From assembly GCA_025059535.1 (NCBI GenBank), contig JANXCX010000006.1, forward strand, positions 74,913 through 138,912: a DNA stretch of 64,000 nucleotides, written 5' to 3'. Below the pieces are notes generated by a model. The model was not told the origin of the DNA. It saw only the letters and a list, made by a program, of their open reading frames with translations, and searched no databases. The stretch comes from Bacteroidia bacterium. GTDB lineage: Bacteria; Bacteroidota; Bacteroidia; SpSt-205. Below are positions 25,643 through 33,552 of the stretch, one piece after another. Positions within the stretch are counted from its first letter, which is position 1. Every line of letters begins with the position of its first letter. The position numbers and the translations under genes are program-made.

Positions 25643-26633
25643 ACGCAATTAGGGTAGAAGTAACTCCAGCGGAGCTACGAAGGTAGGCTGTATATAGGCC
25701 CGCCGGCAGGAGAGGAAGGCGCAGGGCGTAGGGGTACTGAGCCTGAGCCTCCCAGGTAGTTCGCCAAACCTCGCGGCCGCTGGCTTCACACAGCACCAGC
25801 TCTACAGGGCCCGTGGAGGGCGCTTCCACCCAGAGGATACCATTAGTAGGCTGGGGGTAGAGGCGCCATCCGCCCCGCTTTTGGCTTGATAGGGAGGCCG
25901 AACGCCACAGGAGTGTATCGGAGTGGGCTATGCGGCCGCAGCGATGCCGCACTACGGCATAATACCCTCCCTCGCCTATCAGGGGACAATAAGGCCCTTC
26001 CGCCACGCGGCGATCCTCCCAATACCAATGTATTTCTAAGTTCTCTGGGCGGAAGTAAGCCAGCTCGGGCGAGTCTAGGGTAATATGATCGTCGTGGACC
26101 CTGATACGCAAAGGCGCATGAAAAGAAGGACACAGCGGCAGCGGCGGAATAGCGGCAAATACGAAGCGGTGACGGGCTCGGCCCAGCCCCGCTAGGACAA
26201 TCTCACCGGTTTCCATTCCCCAAGCGAGGCGCAGGGTATCCTGGAAGCGCCGTATGGGCAGGTGATAGATGCCTACGCTCTCCCACTGCCCTGAGAAAGG
26301 CAGGCCCGTGTTAGCCGACTTAGCTAGGAGGTTGAGGCTTAGACGGAAAGCCCCCGGCCCATCTAAGCGATGGGTAAAGTACAGGGGGAAGTAGAGAGGA
26401 GAGATAGCCCCGTCGCGCGGCCCGCGCTGCACCAGCTGCGGCTCGGTCCAGCCTACAGCCTCTTCTGGGGTGCCAGTAAGCACGAAGTTGGCGCCTACGG
26501 GCACCTGGCCTGGCGTGCCCCGCCATTCCACCGCAAGTTCCACATAGTCTCCCCAAAGCCGAGGCAAGACCCGTACGGTGTCCTGAGCCCACCCAAGAAG
26601 CAGCCCCAAAAAGCTCCAAAAACCCCTATTCAT
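25632..26633 (-). CDS. Secreted protein with T9SS type A sorting domain
   Basis: A 333-residue exported protein of unknown function: signal peptide MNRGFWSFLGLLLGWAQ, a beta-rich middle part (EIHWYWEDRRVAEGPYCPLIG resembles an Ig-like module at about 200-235), and a C-terminal type A sorting domain (YPQPTNGILWVEAP, VELVLCEASGREVWR, LPAGLYTAYLRS). The type A domain would direct T9SS secretion and attachment to lipopolysaccharide. It overlaps the dockerin-like gene upstream by 8 bp and the type B gene downstream by 11 bp. Confidence 0.82.
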   Translation of the reverse strand: MNRGFWSFLGLLLGWAQDTVRVLPRLWGDYVELAVEWRGTPGQVPVGANFVLTGTPEEAVGWTEPQLVQRGPRDGAISPLYFPLYFTHRLDGPGAFRLSLNLLAKSANTGLPFSGQWESVGIYHLPIRRFQDTLRLAWGMETGEIVLAGLGRARHRFVFAAIPPLPLCPSFHAPLRIRVHDDHITLDSPELAYFRPENLEIHWYWEDRRVAEGPYCPLIGEGGYYAVVRHRCGRIAHSDTLLWRSASLSSQKRGGWRLYPQPTNGILWVEAPSTGPVELVLCEASGREVWRTTWEAQAQYPYALRLPLLPAGLYTAYLRSSAGVTSTLIAYVP

Positions 26634-27156
26634 ACCGCGTAGAAAGTAAGCGGGCTTGATTTTTCAGAAGAAGCTGATAGTCTTTCTCATCTACTCGGCC
26701 GCTATTGTCAAAGTCAGCCAAAAGGTCTTGCTGGCGGAGTGCTTCCAGGAAGCGTTCTATGTCGTAAGCGTTGATGACCGGATAGGCTTCGGAGGGTAGG
26801 CGCCCCAGCTCACCCGCCGCAAGGTAGGCTTTTCCATCTTTTTCCACAAAACCGCTGTACGGATGCAAGGCCGCCGGGTCGGTAAAATCCCACACATTTT
26901 TTTGAAGAAGGGAAACCGGCTGGCCGTGCCGCAGCGGGAGATAACCCGGCGCACTTAGTATAACCTCCTGAAGCCCAGTCAAAACAGGCAAGTGAAAGCG
27001 GGCGCACCCTTTCTGCAAGTGGCTCTGGAGCGTGAAAGTCCCAGCCGCTGTGCGAAGCTCTAGGAAAACGACCCCCTCTTCCTTACCCTCTAAGAAAGCT
27101 CTTACCTCTATCCCCTGTGCCCACAAGACCGCAAGCCCCCAAAGCAAGCGAACCAT
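26626..27156 (-). CDS. Secreted dockerin-like protein
   Basis: A 176-residue exported protein with signal peptide MVRLLWGLAVLWAQG, a beta-rich domain (about 18-100), and a C-terminal dockerin-like pair: helix INAYDIERFLEALRQQ, then the calcium loop DFDNSGRVDEKDYQLLLKN (about 148-166) with Asp, Asp, Ser, Val and Asp at EF-hand positions. Only the second half has a complete calcium loop. First gene of the surface-protein operon; its role is unknown. Such motifs in Bacteroidota are often found in cell-surface proteins outside true cellulosomes. Confidence 0.78.
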   Translation of the reverse strand: MVRLLWGLAVLWAQGIEVRAFLEGKEEGVVFLELRTAAGTFTLQSHLQKGCARFHLPVLTGLQEVILSAPGYLPLRHGQPVSLLQKNVWDFTDPAALHPYSGFVEKDGKAYLAAGELGRLPSEAYPVINAYDIERFLEALRQQDLLADFDNSGRVDEKDYQLLLKNQARLLSTRYE

Positions 27157-27173
27157 AATACACCTAATTTAGG

Positions 27174-27181
27174 CAAAGGTA
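27174..27181 (-). promoter_or_regulatory. -7 element TACCTTTG of the surface-protein operon
   Basis: Ends 17 nt before ATG 27156, giving a short leader upstream of five overlapping genes. Confidence 0.55.
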
Positions 27182-27217
27182 GCGGGTTTTTCCAAATCCC
27201 ATAAAGGAAAAATTGTG

Positions 27218-27225
27218 CATATTTG
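27218..27225 (+). promoter_or_regulatory. -7-like element CATATTTG, leaderless type
   Basis: One mismatch to TAnnTTTG; ends exactly 4 nt before ATG 27230 of the esterase-like gene. Confidence 0.45.
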
Positions 27226-27229
27226 TGCC

Positions 27230-28660
27230 ATGCGATTTCCTCTCCTACTTCTGGGCGGTATCCTCCTTGGGCAAACCCAGGGGGTACGCTTCTTAGACCC
27301 GGTATTCAGCCGCATAGGCGTGACGAAGAACATCCGATATGGCTCAAACCTCAGTTTTACTCAGGCGCCGACCGACCTCTACATGGATGTGTATGAGCCG
27401 CTGGGCGATACAATGGCGCGCCGGCCAGTGATTATTCTGATTCACGCTGGGAGCTTTCTACCTCCTACCATAGCGGGTAGTGCCTTTGGACGTTCGCCTA
27501 TAGGTACCCGAGAGGATTCGGGCATCGTAGCCCTCTGCATAGAGTTTGCCCGCCGGGGGTACTTGGCGATTTCAGCTACCCACCGTTTAGGCTGGAATCC
27601 CAACGCCACTACGCAGGAAGAGCGGGCTAGGAGTATCATTCAAGCCGTGTGGCGGGCTACCCAAGATGGGCGCGCGCTAGTGCGTTTCCTTCGCAAAGAT
27701 GCGGCTACCGAGAACCGCTATCGCATAGACCCCAACCGCATTGTGATGGGGGGTTCCTCTTCAGGCGGGTATGTGGGCGTACATGTGGCTTATCTAAACC
27801 GGCCTGAGGAATTCAATCTAGCGAAATTCAGGGACCAAAACAATCGACCTTTCATAGACACTACTTCGCCGGATATGGGGCGAGGTATCGGGCCGGAGGC
27901 AGGCCCCGATGCTTTTGAGGGAGGCAGTGGCAATCCAGGCTATTCCTCCCGCATCCAAGCCGTTCTAAGTTTGGGCGGTGCCATAGGGGATACCGGTTTT
28001 ATCCAAAATGAAGGCATCCCTGTCATCGCCATCCATGGACGGAATGACCCTTCCACGCCGTGGGACAGCGGCATAGTAGTTACCGCCGTAGGACAGTACC
28101 CTATCATCTATGTCTATGGCAGCGCTGGCATAGGTCGTCACCTGTATGAAAGAGGCAACCAGCAAGCGCTGCTGCCCGATTTTGCCAACGACCAGCCTTA
28201 TCCGGGAGTACTGATATTCCAAAGCGCGGGATTTGAGCCATTTGGTTGGTACGCTAATTCCTCAGCCGCCGATAAAGCGCGCGCCCGTGTCTATTTGGAT
28301 AGCGTCGTGTGGTTTGCCGCCCCACGTCTTTTCAAGGTCCTAAATCTTCCCCAAATTACCATGCCCCTCGCCTCAGGTGTAGAGGTGGTAAGCCTGGCTC
28401 AAGCCGAGCTGGAAAAAGGTACAATTAGCCTTTACCCTTCTCCCGCCTCTGTGCCGGTGGTGCATCTGCGAGCCAGCCAGCCGATTGCTGCGCTAGAGCT
28501 TTTCCGACTTACAGGCGAAAAAGTAGGGGAATTTCGGCTGCCTACACCTTTGCCCAGCTACAGTTGGGAGATTGGGGGCCTTACGGCAGGCGTGTATTTG
28601 GTCCGAGTAGGCTTAGTGAATGGCGAGCAGGTGGCTAAATTGTGGAGCTATCAGCCTTAG
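27230..28660 (+). CDS. Secreted alpha/beta hydrolase (esterase-like) with T9SS type A sorting domain
   Basis: A 476-residue exported protein with signal peptide MRFPLLLLGGILLGQTQG. The hydrolase domain (about 40-380) shows DLYMDVYEP, PVIILIHAGSF (oxyanion HG-type region), the nucleophile elbow GGSSSGG, and IAIHGRNDPSTPWDSG carrying the acid residue, like carboxylesterases and feruloyl-esterase-like enzymes. The C-terminal about 80 residues (LYPSPASVPVVHLRA, AALELFRLTGEKVGEF, LTAGVYLVRVG) form a type A sorting signal. The substrate is unknown. Its 3' end overlaps nadK on the other strand by 26 bp. Confidence 0.85.
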   Translation: MRFPLLLLGGILLGQTQGVRFLDPVFSRIGVTKNIRYGSNLSFTQAPTDLYMDVYEPLGDTMARRPVIILIHAGSFLPPTIAGSAFGRSPIGTREDSGIVALCIEFARRGYLAISATHRLGWNPNATTQEERARSIIQAVWRATQDGRALVRFLRKDAATENRYRIDPNRIVMGGSSSGGYVGVHVAYLNRPEEFNLAKFRDQNNRPFIDTTSPDMGRGIGPEAGPDAFEGGSGNPGYSSRIQAVLSLGGAIGDTGFIQNEGIPVIAIHGRNDPSTPWDSGIVVTAVGQYPIIYVYGSAGIGRHLYERGNQQALLPDFANDQPYPGVLIFQSAGFEPFGWYANSSAADKARARVYLDSVVWFAAPRLFKVLNLPQITMPLASGVEVVSLAQAELEKGTISLYPSPASVPVVHLRASQPIAALELFRLTGEKVGEFRLPTPLPSYSWEIGGLTAGVYLVRVGLVNGEQVAKLWSYQP

Positions 28661-29567
28661 GGGGTGAAGGGGTACGACGGCGGAGCGGCTCCCGCCGATC
28701 TATGCCCCAAGCGAGCCTATCCCGTAGCGTGCGGAAGTAGCTCGTGCCGGGAAGCTTGAGCAGCTTGAGGGTTATGGGTGCGCGCCGCAAAGCTACCGCC
28801 ACCTCCTCCGAAAGTGTATAACTGCGTCCATCCAAGGCCATTTGAACCTCCCCCGTACGGGATTGAAAAGTTACAGTCAGCACGCCACTGTCCGGAATCA
28901 CAAGGCTGCGGACGGTGAGCGCATGGGGCGCCATCGGCGTAAGGACGAAGTTCGTACAGGTAGGGGTAAGAATAGGCCCCCCACACGCCAAAGAATACGC
29001 CGTAGAACCCGTAGGCGTGGCCACAATCAGCCCATCCGCCCAATAGGTATTGATAAGCTCGCCATTGAGATACACATCTATGAGAATCATCTCGCCGCTA
29101 AGCGCCTTGGAAAAGACCACCTCGTTGAGGGCGAAGGCCTCGGCGGGTTGGAGGAGTTCAGGTTCAGTAGTAACGCTGAGGAGGCTGCGCTGCTCTAAGG
29201 CATAGCGGCCAGCTAAGAGGGCTTGAGTGGCGGAAAGCAATTTTTCTTGGGGTATATCGGTGAGGAAGCCAAGCCGGCCCGCATGCACGCCTACCAAGGG
29301 AATACCTGAGGGGGCTATGATTCGGGCAGCTTCCAAGAAAGCGCCATCCCCGCCTATGACAAAGGCCATTTCTACCCCTTCCAGCTCCTCCCGGCGCTGG
29401 AAGCGCAGAAGACGGTTACTGGCCGCGCTCACCGCCCCCCAAGCCTGCGCAAATCGCTCCTCCACGCATACTTCTACGCCCTGACTTTCCAGAAGCGCTT
29501 GCCACTGCGCCAAAATATCTACCTGAATCCGTCCAGTCCATCGGCCAAAAAGGGCGATACGCCTCAT
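28635..29567 (-). CDS. nadK: NAD kinase
   Basis: ATP-dependent NAD kinase that makes NADP; 310 residues. N-terminal Rossmann-like part (IALFGRWTG), the GGDGAFLEAAR motif around residue 74 with the catalytic Asp, FALNEVVFSK, and TPTGSTAYSLACGGPIL in the C-terminal beta domain. About 10-15 residues at the C-terminus are an extra basic tail. It starts in a 4-bp overlap with the preceding unknown gene, so it is the last gene of a three-gene operon. Confidence 0.94.
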   Translation of the reverse strand: MRRIALFGRWTGRIQVDILAQWQALLESQGVEVCVEERFAQAWGAVSAASNRLLRFQRREELEGVEMAFVIGGDGAFLEAARIIAPSGIPLVGVHAGRLGFLTDIPQEKLLSATQALLAGRYALEQRSLLSVTTEPELLQPAEAFALNEVVFSKALSGEMILIDVYLNGELINTYWADGLIVATPTGSTAYSLACGGPILTPTCTNFVLTPMAPHALTVRSLVIPDSGVLTVTFQSRTGEVQMALDGRSYTLSEEVAVALRRAPITLKLLKLPGTSYFRTLRDRLAWGIDRREPLRRRTPSPPKADSSTI

Positions 29568-30031
29568 CGCCGGTTATACTCGTAGTAGAGGTCTTCCTCC
29601 AATTTCCGCTGAAGCACAAGGCTTTCTAGGCGCACCTCGGTATTTTGGGTGAGGATATTCTGGTCATACAGGAGGACGGCTTTCTGGCCTATCCAGCGAT
29701 AGCGCGGGGCATACCCCTCCTGTTTCCCTTTGCCGAAAAGCGTTTCCAAGAGCACGAGCATCGCCGCACTGGCTTCCTTCCCCTGTACCCGAAGCTGGAT
29801 AGTATGGAGCCTATTCTGGTAAAAGGCGTATCTCACATCGGCCAGGGGTATGCCTTCCCACATAGTATCTTGGGGGCTGCGGTACCACTGCTTGCGTTGA
29901 AAAGTGCCCTTAGGAATAAGGCCCGAGAACTCGGTAATAGGCGATTCCAGCTTGCGACCTAAAAGCCCGTACAGCGTATCTAGGGGAAGTTGGAGCCAGA
30001 GGAGGGCCAGCGCCCAGCTGAGAAGGGTCAT
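29564..30031 (-). CDS. Hypothetical exported protein
   Basis: A 155-residue protein not recognised. It begins with a hydrophobic segment (MTLLSWALALLWLQLPLDT), a signal peptide or N-terminal anchor, then a soluble alpha/beta part with KGTFQRKQWYRSP and a repeating Tyr/Arg pattern near the C-terminus. ATG 30031 is chosen because it forms an ATGA overlap with the DUF2851 stop; a longer frame from 30070 would lie inside that gene. It sits between DUF2851 and nadK. Confidence 0.7.
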   Translation of the reverse strand: MTLLSWALALLWLQLPLDTLYGLLGRKLESPITEFSGLIPKGTFQRKQWYRSPQDTMWEGIPLADVRYAFYQNRLHTIQLRVQGKEASAAMLVLLETLFGKGKQEGYAPRYRWIGQKAVLLYDQNILTQNTEVRLESLVLQRKLEEDLYYEYNRR

Positions 30032-31293
30032 AGGCGGAGAAGGGCTTTTCCTATCTTGCAATTTAGGCATTGTTGAGCGCTGCAGGCTGCGCGCCAGAGG
30101 GCGATTTGGCCTTGGGTCTGCCAGGCACTGCGCGCCGGGTAGCTATGGCGAGCATAAAGCCGAGCGTACCAGTGATTTTCTGGGGCCAGCTGCCGAAAAG
30201 CGGCGGTGATTTCAACGGCTTTTTCTAGATTTCCCTTTGTGCGCCAGTAGTAGATGGCAAAGGGGTAAAGGGCATTGAGGTAGGCGTTACGCTCAAGGAG
30301 GGGCGGGAGGCGCCGCTGAGCCCGTTTGAAGGGGCGCTGCCAGGCCCAATGCGCCTGCCAGTAGGAGGAAGGGGGCGGCAGGGAGGTCGGAAAGCTCTCC
30401 AGCAAGGCAAAGAGCGTAGGATAGCTCTGCAGGAGATTAGCTAAGGCGCTGAGACGCACCCACGGCGAAACCGCTGGCCGGCTGGCCTTCCAGCGCAGCG
30501 GCAGGGGTACCCAGCCAAACTTGCGGCGCTGAGCCTCCCAAGCCGCTAAAAGCTCTCGCTCATAGGCCTCTTCAGGCGATGGCCTACCTTCTAACAGGCC
30601 AGCGGTGCCGAGAAGCGCCGCTTCCTTTTCCAGAAGGGTTTCAGCCCGCCGCACCAGCATAGGCCAAGGAAGCGCCTGCGCAATTCGGCGGAAAGAAGCC
30701 CCATAATAGGGCACGCCATAGCTATAGCCGAGCGCCTCCCAAAACCCCTGGAGAAACTCAGGCTGCGTTCGATACAGCTGGTGCCGCTGACGCAGGCGAT
30801 ATTCGCCCCACTGGTCATAAACCTCCGCCCAAAGGCTTTGGGGCACTAAACGGGCTATGGGCGCGCAGGGAAACGCCCGTTGCTCTTTCCACTGGGTCCA
30901 AAGGGAAGGGCTTACCCGCCCCTCCAGGCAAAATACGGGTATTTGGCGCCCATCTACATCAACGGGTAGGGTTTGGCCCCGCAGACGCCAAACTACATAA
31001 AGGATTACGCTCCGATAGGCGGGATTTTCATGATGCCGGTGCGCATACCATAGGTCCGAGGTGATATCAATTTCCACCGCACCGTGCCAGCGCAGGCCAT
31101 TTAGGACGATTTCGGCCTGGGTGAAATCCGGCCCTTGATGATCGGGTAGGCCAGGCCGAATGACCTTCAACGGCTGCCCCTGCACCGTAAAAAGCTCTTC
31201 GCGCGGATAGAGCTGCTTCTTCCACACCCAATGCAGAAAAAGCTCGGACACATTACGCGCCAAACGCCCTAATTCTTTCTTTTTTGGAGGCAC
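30028..31293 (-). CDS. DUF2851 family protein
   Basis: A 421-residue soluble protein of the DUF2851 family, widespread in Bacteroidota and of unknown function. The N-terminal third has the family signature ELFLHWVWKKQLYP, VIRPGLPDHQGPDFTQAEI, and WHGAVEIDITSDLWYAHRHH, which includes Asp/Glu/His residues reminiscent of a metal-dependent nuclease-like core (inference). The start is uncertain: TTG 31329 lies in the promoter-like element GACCTTTG, so I used GTG 31293, which has AGGA just upstream. First gene of the operon that ends in nadK. Confidence 0.8.
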   Translation of the reverse strand: MPPKKKELGRLARNVSELFLHWVWKKQLYPREELFTVQGQPLKVIRPGLPDHQGPDFTQAEIVLNGLRWHGAVEIDITSDLWYAHRHHENPAYRSVILYVVWRLRGQTLPVDVDGRQIPVFCLEGRVSPSLWTQWKEQRAFPCAPIARLVPQSLWAEVYDQWGEYRLRQRHQLYRTQPEFLQGFWEALGYSYGVPYYGASFRRIAQALPWPMLVRRAETLLEKEAALLGTAGLLEGRPSPEEAYERELLAAWEAQRRKFGWVPLPLRWKASRPAVSPWVRLSALANLLQSYPTLFALLESFPTSLPPPSSYWQAHWAWQRPFKRAQRRLPPLLERNAYLNALYPFAIYYWRTKGNLEKAVEITAAFRQLAPENHWYARLYARHSYPARSAWQTQGQIALWRAACSAQQCLNCKIGKALLRL

Positions 31294-31326
31294 TTCCTGC
31301 CCATTTTTTGAAGGGCGGCCGCCCAG

Positions 31327-31334
31327 CAAAGGTC
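31327..31334 (-). promoter_or_regulatory. -7-like element GACCTTTG upstream of DUF2851
   Basis: One mismatch to TAnnTTTG; ends 33 nt before the chosen GTG 31293. It overlaps TTG 31329. Confidence 0.35.
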
Positions 31335-31524
31335 CCCCTCTTCAGCGGTATCTTAGGTATGTCCCCCTCCAGGGTGCCGAGGTGAGTGGTTTGCGCCAGG
31401 CGTCCTAGCCCTGTCCAGCAGGGACGGAATGAAGGAGGCCCAAACCCAAGAAACAACCCCAAGCCTAACTGGTTTTTCCCGCCTACCCTTTTCGTATGGC
31501 GCATAGTGTCTCAGAGCCAAGCTA
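31335..31524. other. Unassigned intergenic stretch (190 bp)
   Basis: Lies between the enoyl-CoA hydratase stop and the DUF2851 promoter. I see no convincing gene: the frames through it have no family resemblance and run into DUF2851. It holds a small inverted repeat, CCCTG (31409-31413) and CAGGG (31419-31423) with a 5-nt loop, not followed by a T-run. It is one of the longest non-coding stretches in the window. Confidence 0.5.
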
Positions 31525-32325
31525 TTACCATTCAATTTTCTCCTTGCGCAGAAAGGCGGCAATCCCGCGCCGAAAGTCCTCCGTGGCGCGCGCATGCGCA
31601 TTCATCTTGGCCGCAAACTCTAAGCCCGCCTGTAGCGGCATATCCTGAATATCTGCTATGAGCTTGCGTATAAATTCCAGCGAGGTAGGGGAGTTTTGCT
31701 TAGCCAGGCGTACGGCTAGATCGTGCACGAAATCCCGTATTTCTTCGGGGGGCACAATGTAATTGAAGAGCCCTATCTGGTGGGCTTTTTCAGCGGGCAT
31801 AGGCTCTGCCGTGAGGAGAAGCTCGCGCGCCCACCCTTCGCCCACACGCCGAAGCAGAAAATAGGACACCATCGCTGGCAGAAAGCCTATGCGCGCCTCT
31901 GGATAGCCTAAGGAGGCGTTAGGCGTAGCTACCACAAGGTCGCACACCGTAACTAAGCCCGCCCCACCCGCCAGCGCCGGCCCTTCCACTTGCGCAATAA
32001 TCGGCTTAGGATAGCGGTACATAAGGAGGTAAAGTTCCATGAGGTTGAGGGAGTCGGTAAGATTTTCCTGAAAAGTATAGTCCTGAAGTTTCTGAAGGTA
32101 TTCAATGTCGGCGCCAGAGCAGAATACCGGCCCGCGTGCCCGCAGCACAATAACCCTTACGCTGGCTTCCTGCTGGAAACTGGTGAAAGCCTGCTTGAGC
32201 TGGGTTACGAGCGCATAGCTAAGGGCATTGCGGCGCTCAGGTCGGTTCATCGTAATGTACCCTACCCGCTCGCGCACCTCCGTCTCTACCAGCGAAGCTA
32301 CCCGTGTGGAATCTTCTCCAGCCAT
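31525..32325 (-). CDS. Enoyl-CoA hydratase/isomerase family protein
   Basis: Crotonase-fold enzyme of 266 residues. Seen: ITMNRPERRNALSYALV near residue 20, the oxyanion-hole motifs PVFCSGADIEYLQ and GPALAGGAGLVTVCDLVV, and the catalytic region SLGYPEARIGFLPAMVS with the Glu used by hydratases. The C-terminal trimerisation helices follow. It probably hydrates enoyl-CoA in fatty-acid or branched-chain amino-acid degradation; methylglutaconyl-CoA hydratase is an alternative. It stands alone behind a leaderless-type TAAGTTTG promoter. Confidence 0.9.
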   Translation of the reverse strand: MAGEDSTRVASLVETEVRERVGYITMNRPERRNALSYALVTQLKQAFTSFQQEASVRVIVLRARGPVFCSGADIEYLQKLQDYTFQENLTDSLNLMELYLLMYRYPKPIIAQVEGPALAGGAGLVTVCDLVVATPNASLGYPEARIGFLPAMVSYFLLRRVGEGWARELLLTAEPMPAEKAHQIGLFNYIVPPEEIRDFVHDLAVRLAKQNSPTSLEFIRKLIADIQDMPLQAGLEFAAKMNAHARATEDFRRGIAAFLRKEKIEW

Positions 32326-32329
32326 GCTG

Positions 32330-32337
32330 CAAACTTA
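32330..32337 (-). promoter_or_regulatory. -7 element TAAGTTTG, leaderless type
   Basis: Ends 4 nt before ATG 32325 of the enoyl-CoA hydratase gene. Confidence 0.65.
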
Positions 32338-32433
32338 TGCCTTTCTTTTTGACAAAGCGGCAAAGCGCGGCCTCTCCTTCTTCTCGCTGGGGAATTGGCC
32401 CAGATCTACTTTTTTTTAGCTTACTCAGGCCCC

Positions 32434-32772
32434 TTAGAGCTTAGCCTGGCCTGTATAATCCACGCCTTTGTAAGTGATGCGATAGGTATAGGTACCGCTG
32501 AGCTTTTTTGGGATGGGAAGGCGGCGCTCTCTTTTGCCCTGAGCGCTGGGCCACTGGTTGAAATATACGACGCTATCTCCAGGGGTAAGTAAGCGGAACT
32601 CCACCACGCCATCAAAGGGGATTTCATAACGCACCCGTATGGCCTCCTCGCTTTCCCGCGTAATGGATTCCAGAATAAAGGTATTTTGTTTCTTTAGGGG
32701 TAGCTGGGCCTGACCAAGCGCCATCAGACTCAACGCAGCTTGGAAAGCAAGAGATAATCGCAATCGGTCCAT
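32434..32772 (-). CDS. Hypothetical exported beta-rich protein
   Basis: A 112-residue protein with a signal peptide (MDRLRLSLAFQAALSLMALGQAQ) and a single compact beta-sandwich-like domain (VRYEIPFDGVVEFRLLTPGDSVVYF, KLSGTYTYRITYKGVDYTGQ), similar in feel to carbohydrate-binding or filamin-like folds used in Bacteroidota surface proteins. Function unknown. It overlaps the preceding gene by 43 bp and is the last gene of the DUF3467 operon. Confidence 0.75.
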   Translation of the reverse strand: MDRLRLSLAFQAALSLMALGQAQLPLKKQNTFILESITRESEEAIRVRYEIPFDGVVEFRLLTPGDSVVYFNQWPSAQGKRERRLPIPKKLSGTYTYRITYKGVDYTGQAKL

Positions 32773-33266
32773 ATATCGGCTATTTTTTTGCTCAGCTGTA
32801 CCATTCGGTCCAGATAGCGGCGGTAGGCGCTCAGCGTCTCGCGCACCGAGGGCGTGACGCGTCCCACAATCTTAAGCTCGCCATAGCGAGTATATACCGC
32901 CATGAGGAGGTAATGCTGAGGTAGCCATTCGTAGTGGATGTCTTTGAGGCGGGCTAAGAGGCGCTCGCTTGTGGCCCGTACCCGCCCCGCTACGGTTCGG
33001 AAGGAATCCACATAAAAGGGCAAACGTTTGGGATAGCGCGCAATTTCCATCATTTGATTAAGGGTGTCACGCAGGCGCCCCAGCACCGCTTCTATCGTAT
33101 CCAGCTCGGTTTGGTGGTAGGCAAGCAGTCGAAGGATAGTCTGCTGATGGGCCTCAAAGGGCGTTATCTCCCGCTCCAGAGGTACCAACGAGTCGGGGGA
33201 AAGGGATTGCGCGCGGCTACTAAGCCAACCCAGGACCACCCAAACCCACCAGCGGCAGCCATTCAT
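32730..33266 (-). CDS. Hypothetical exported helical protein
   Basis: A 178-residue protein starting with a signal peptide (MNGCRWWVWVVLGWLSSRAQS), followed by a helix-rich domain (IEAVLGRLRDTLNQMMEIARY, RVRATSERLLARLKDIHYEW) and another helical hairpin near the C-terminus. No known family recognised. ATG 33266 is chosen because it starts the signal peptide; the frame is open up to 33299. It overlaps the DUF3467 gene by 47 bp. Confidence 0.72.
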   Translation of the reverse strand: MNGCRWWVWVVLGWLSSRAQSLSPDSLVPLEREITPFEAHQQTILRLLAYHQTELDTIEAVLGRLRDTLNQMMEIARYPKRLPFYVDSFRTVAGRVRATSERLLARLKDIHYEWLPQHYLLMAVYTRYGELKIVGRVTPSVRETLSAYRRYLDRMVQLSKKIADIWTDCDYLLLSKLR

Positions 33267-33534
33267 CACGCGCCACAATCTCCCCAAAACGGCCCTCATA
33301 TTTAGCCAAATTGTCCTGCATGGCCAGAAGTAAGCGCTTATAGTGGTAGGGCGACAGCACTATACGGGCTCGCACGCGCGCCTTTGGCAAACCCGGTAGC
33401 ACTTGCAAAAAGTCTATCACAAATTCACCAGGCGTGTGGGAAATTATAGCTAAGTTTGAATAAATGCCGCTGGCTACTTCTTCAGCCATCTCCACATTGA
33501 GCACATTAGGCTCGGGAGGGGTTTCAGACGTCAT
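33220..33534 (-). CDS. DUF3467 domain-containing protein
   Basis: A 104-residue cytoplasmic protein of the DUF3467 family, common in Bacteroidota. Family features: NVEMAEEVASGIYSNLAIISHTPGEFVIDF, GLPKARVRARIVLSPYHYKRLLLAMQDNLAKYE. Function is not established. It is first in a three-gene operon and its ATG lies 4 nt after a perfect TACCTTTG element. Only 18 nt separate its start codon from the divergent AsmA-like gene. Confidence 0.88.
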   Translation of the reverse strand: MTSETPPEPNVLNVEMAEEVASGIYSNLAIISHTPGEFVIDFLQVLPGLPKARVRARIVLSPYHYKRLLLAMQDNLAKYEGRFGEIVARDEWLPLVGLGGPGLA

Positions 33535-33538
33535 GAGA

Positions 33539-33546
33539 CAAAGGTA
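33539..33546 (-). promoter_or_regulatory. -7 element TACCTTTG of the DUF3467 operon, leaderless type
   Basis: Ends 4 nt before ATG 33534; it lies almost entirely within the 18-nt gap to the divergent gene. Confidence 0.7.
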
Positions 33547-33552
33547 GAAATT

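Noticed and set aside
31409-31423. Inverted repeat as an intrinsic terminator
   Set aside because: The stem is only 5 bp and no T-run follows on either strand.
31253-31504. Possible small gene on the minus strand upstream of DUF2851
   Set aside because: No recognisable family, low-complexity composition and a large overlap with the better-supported DUF2851 gene.
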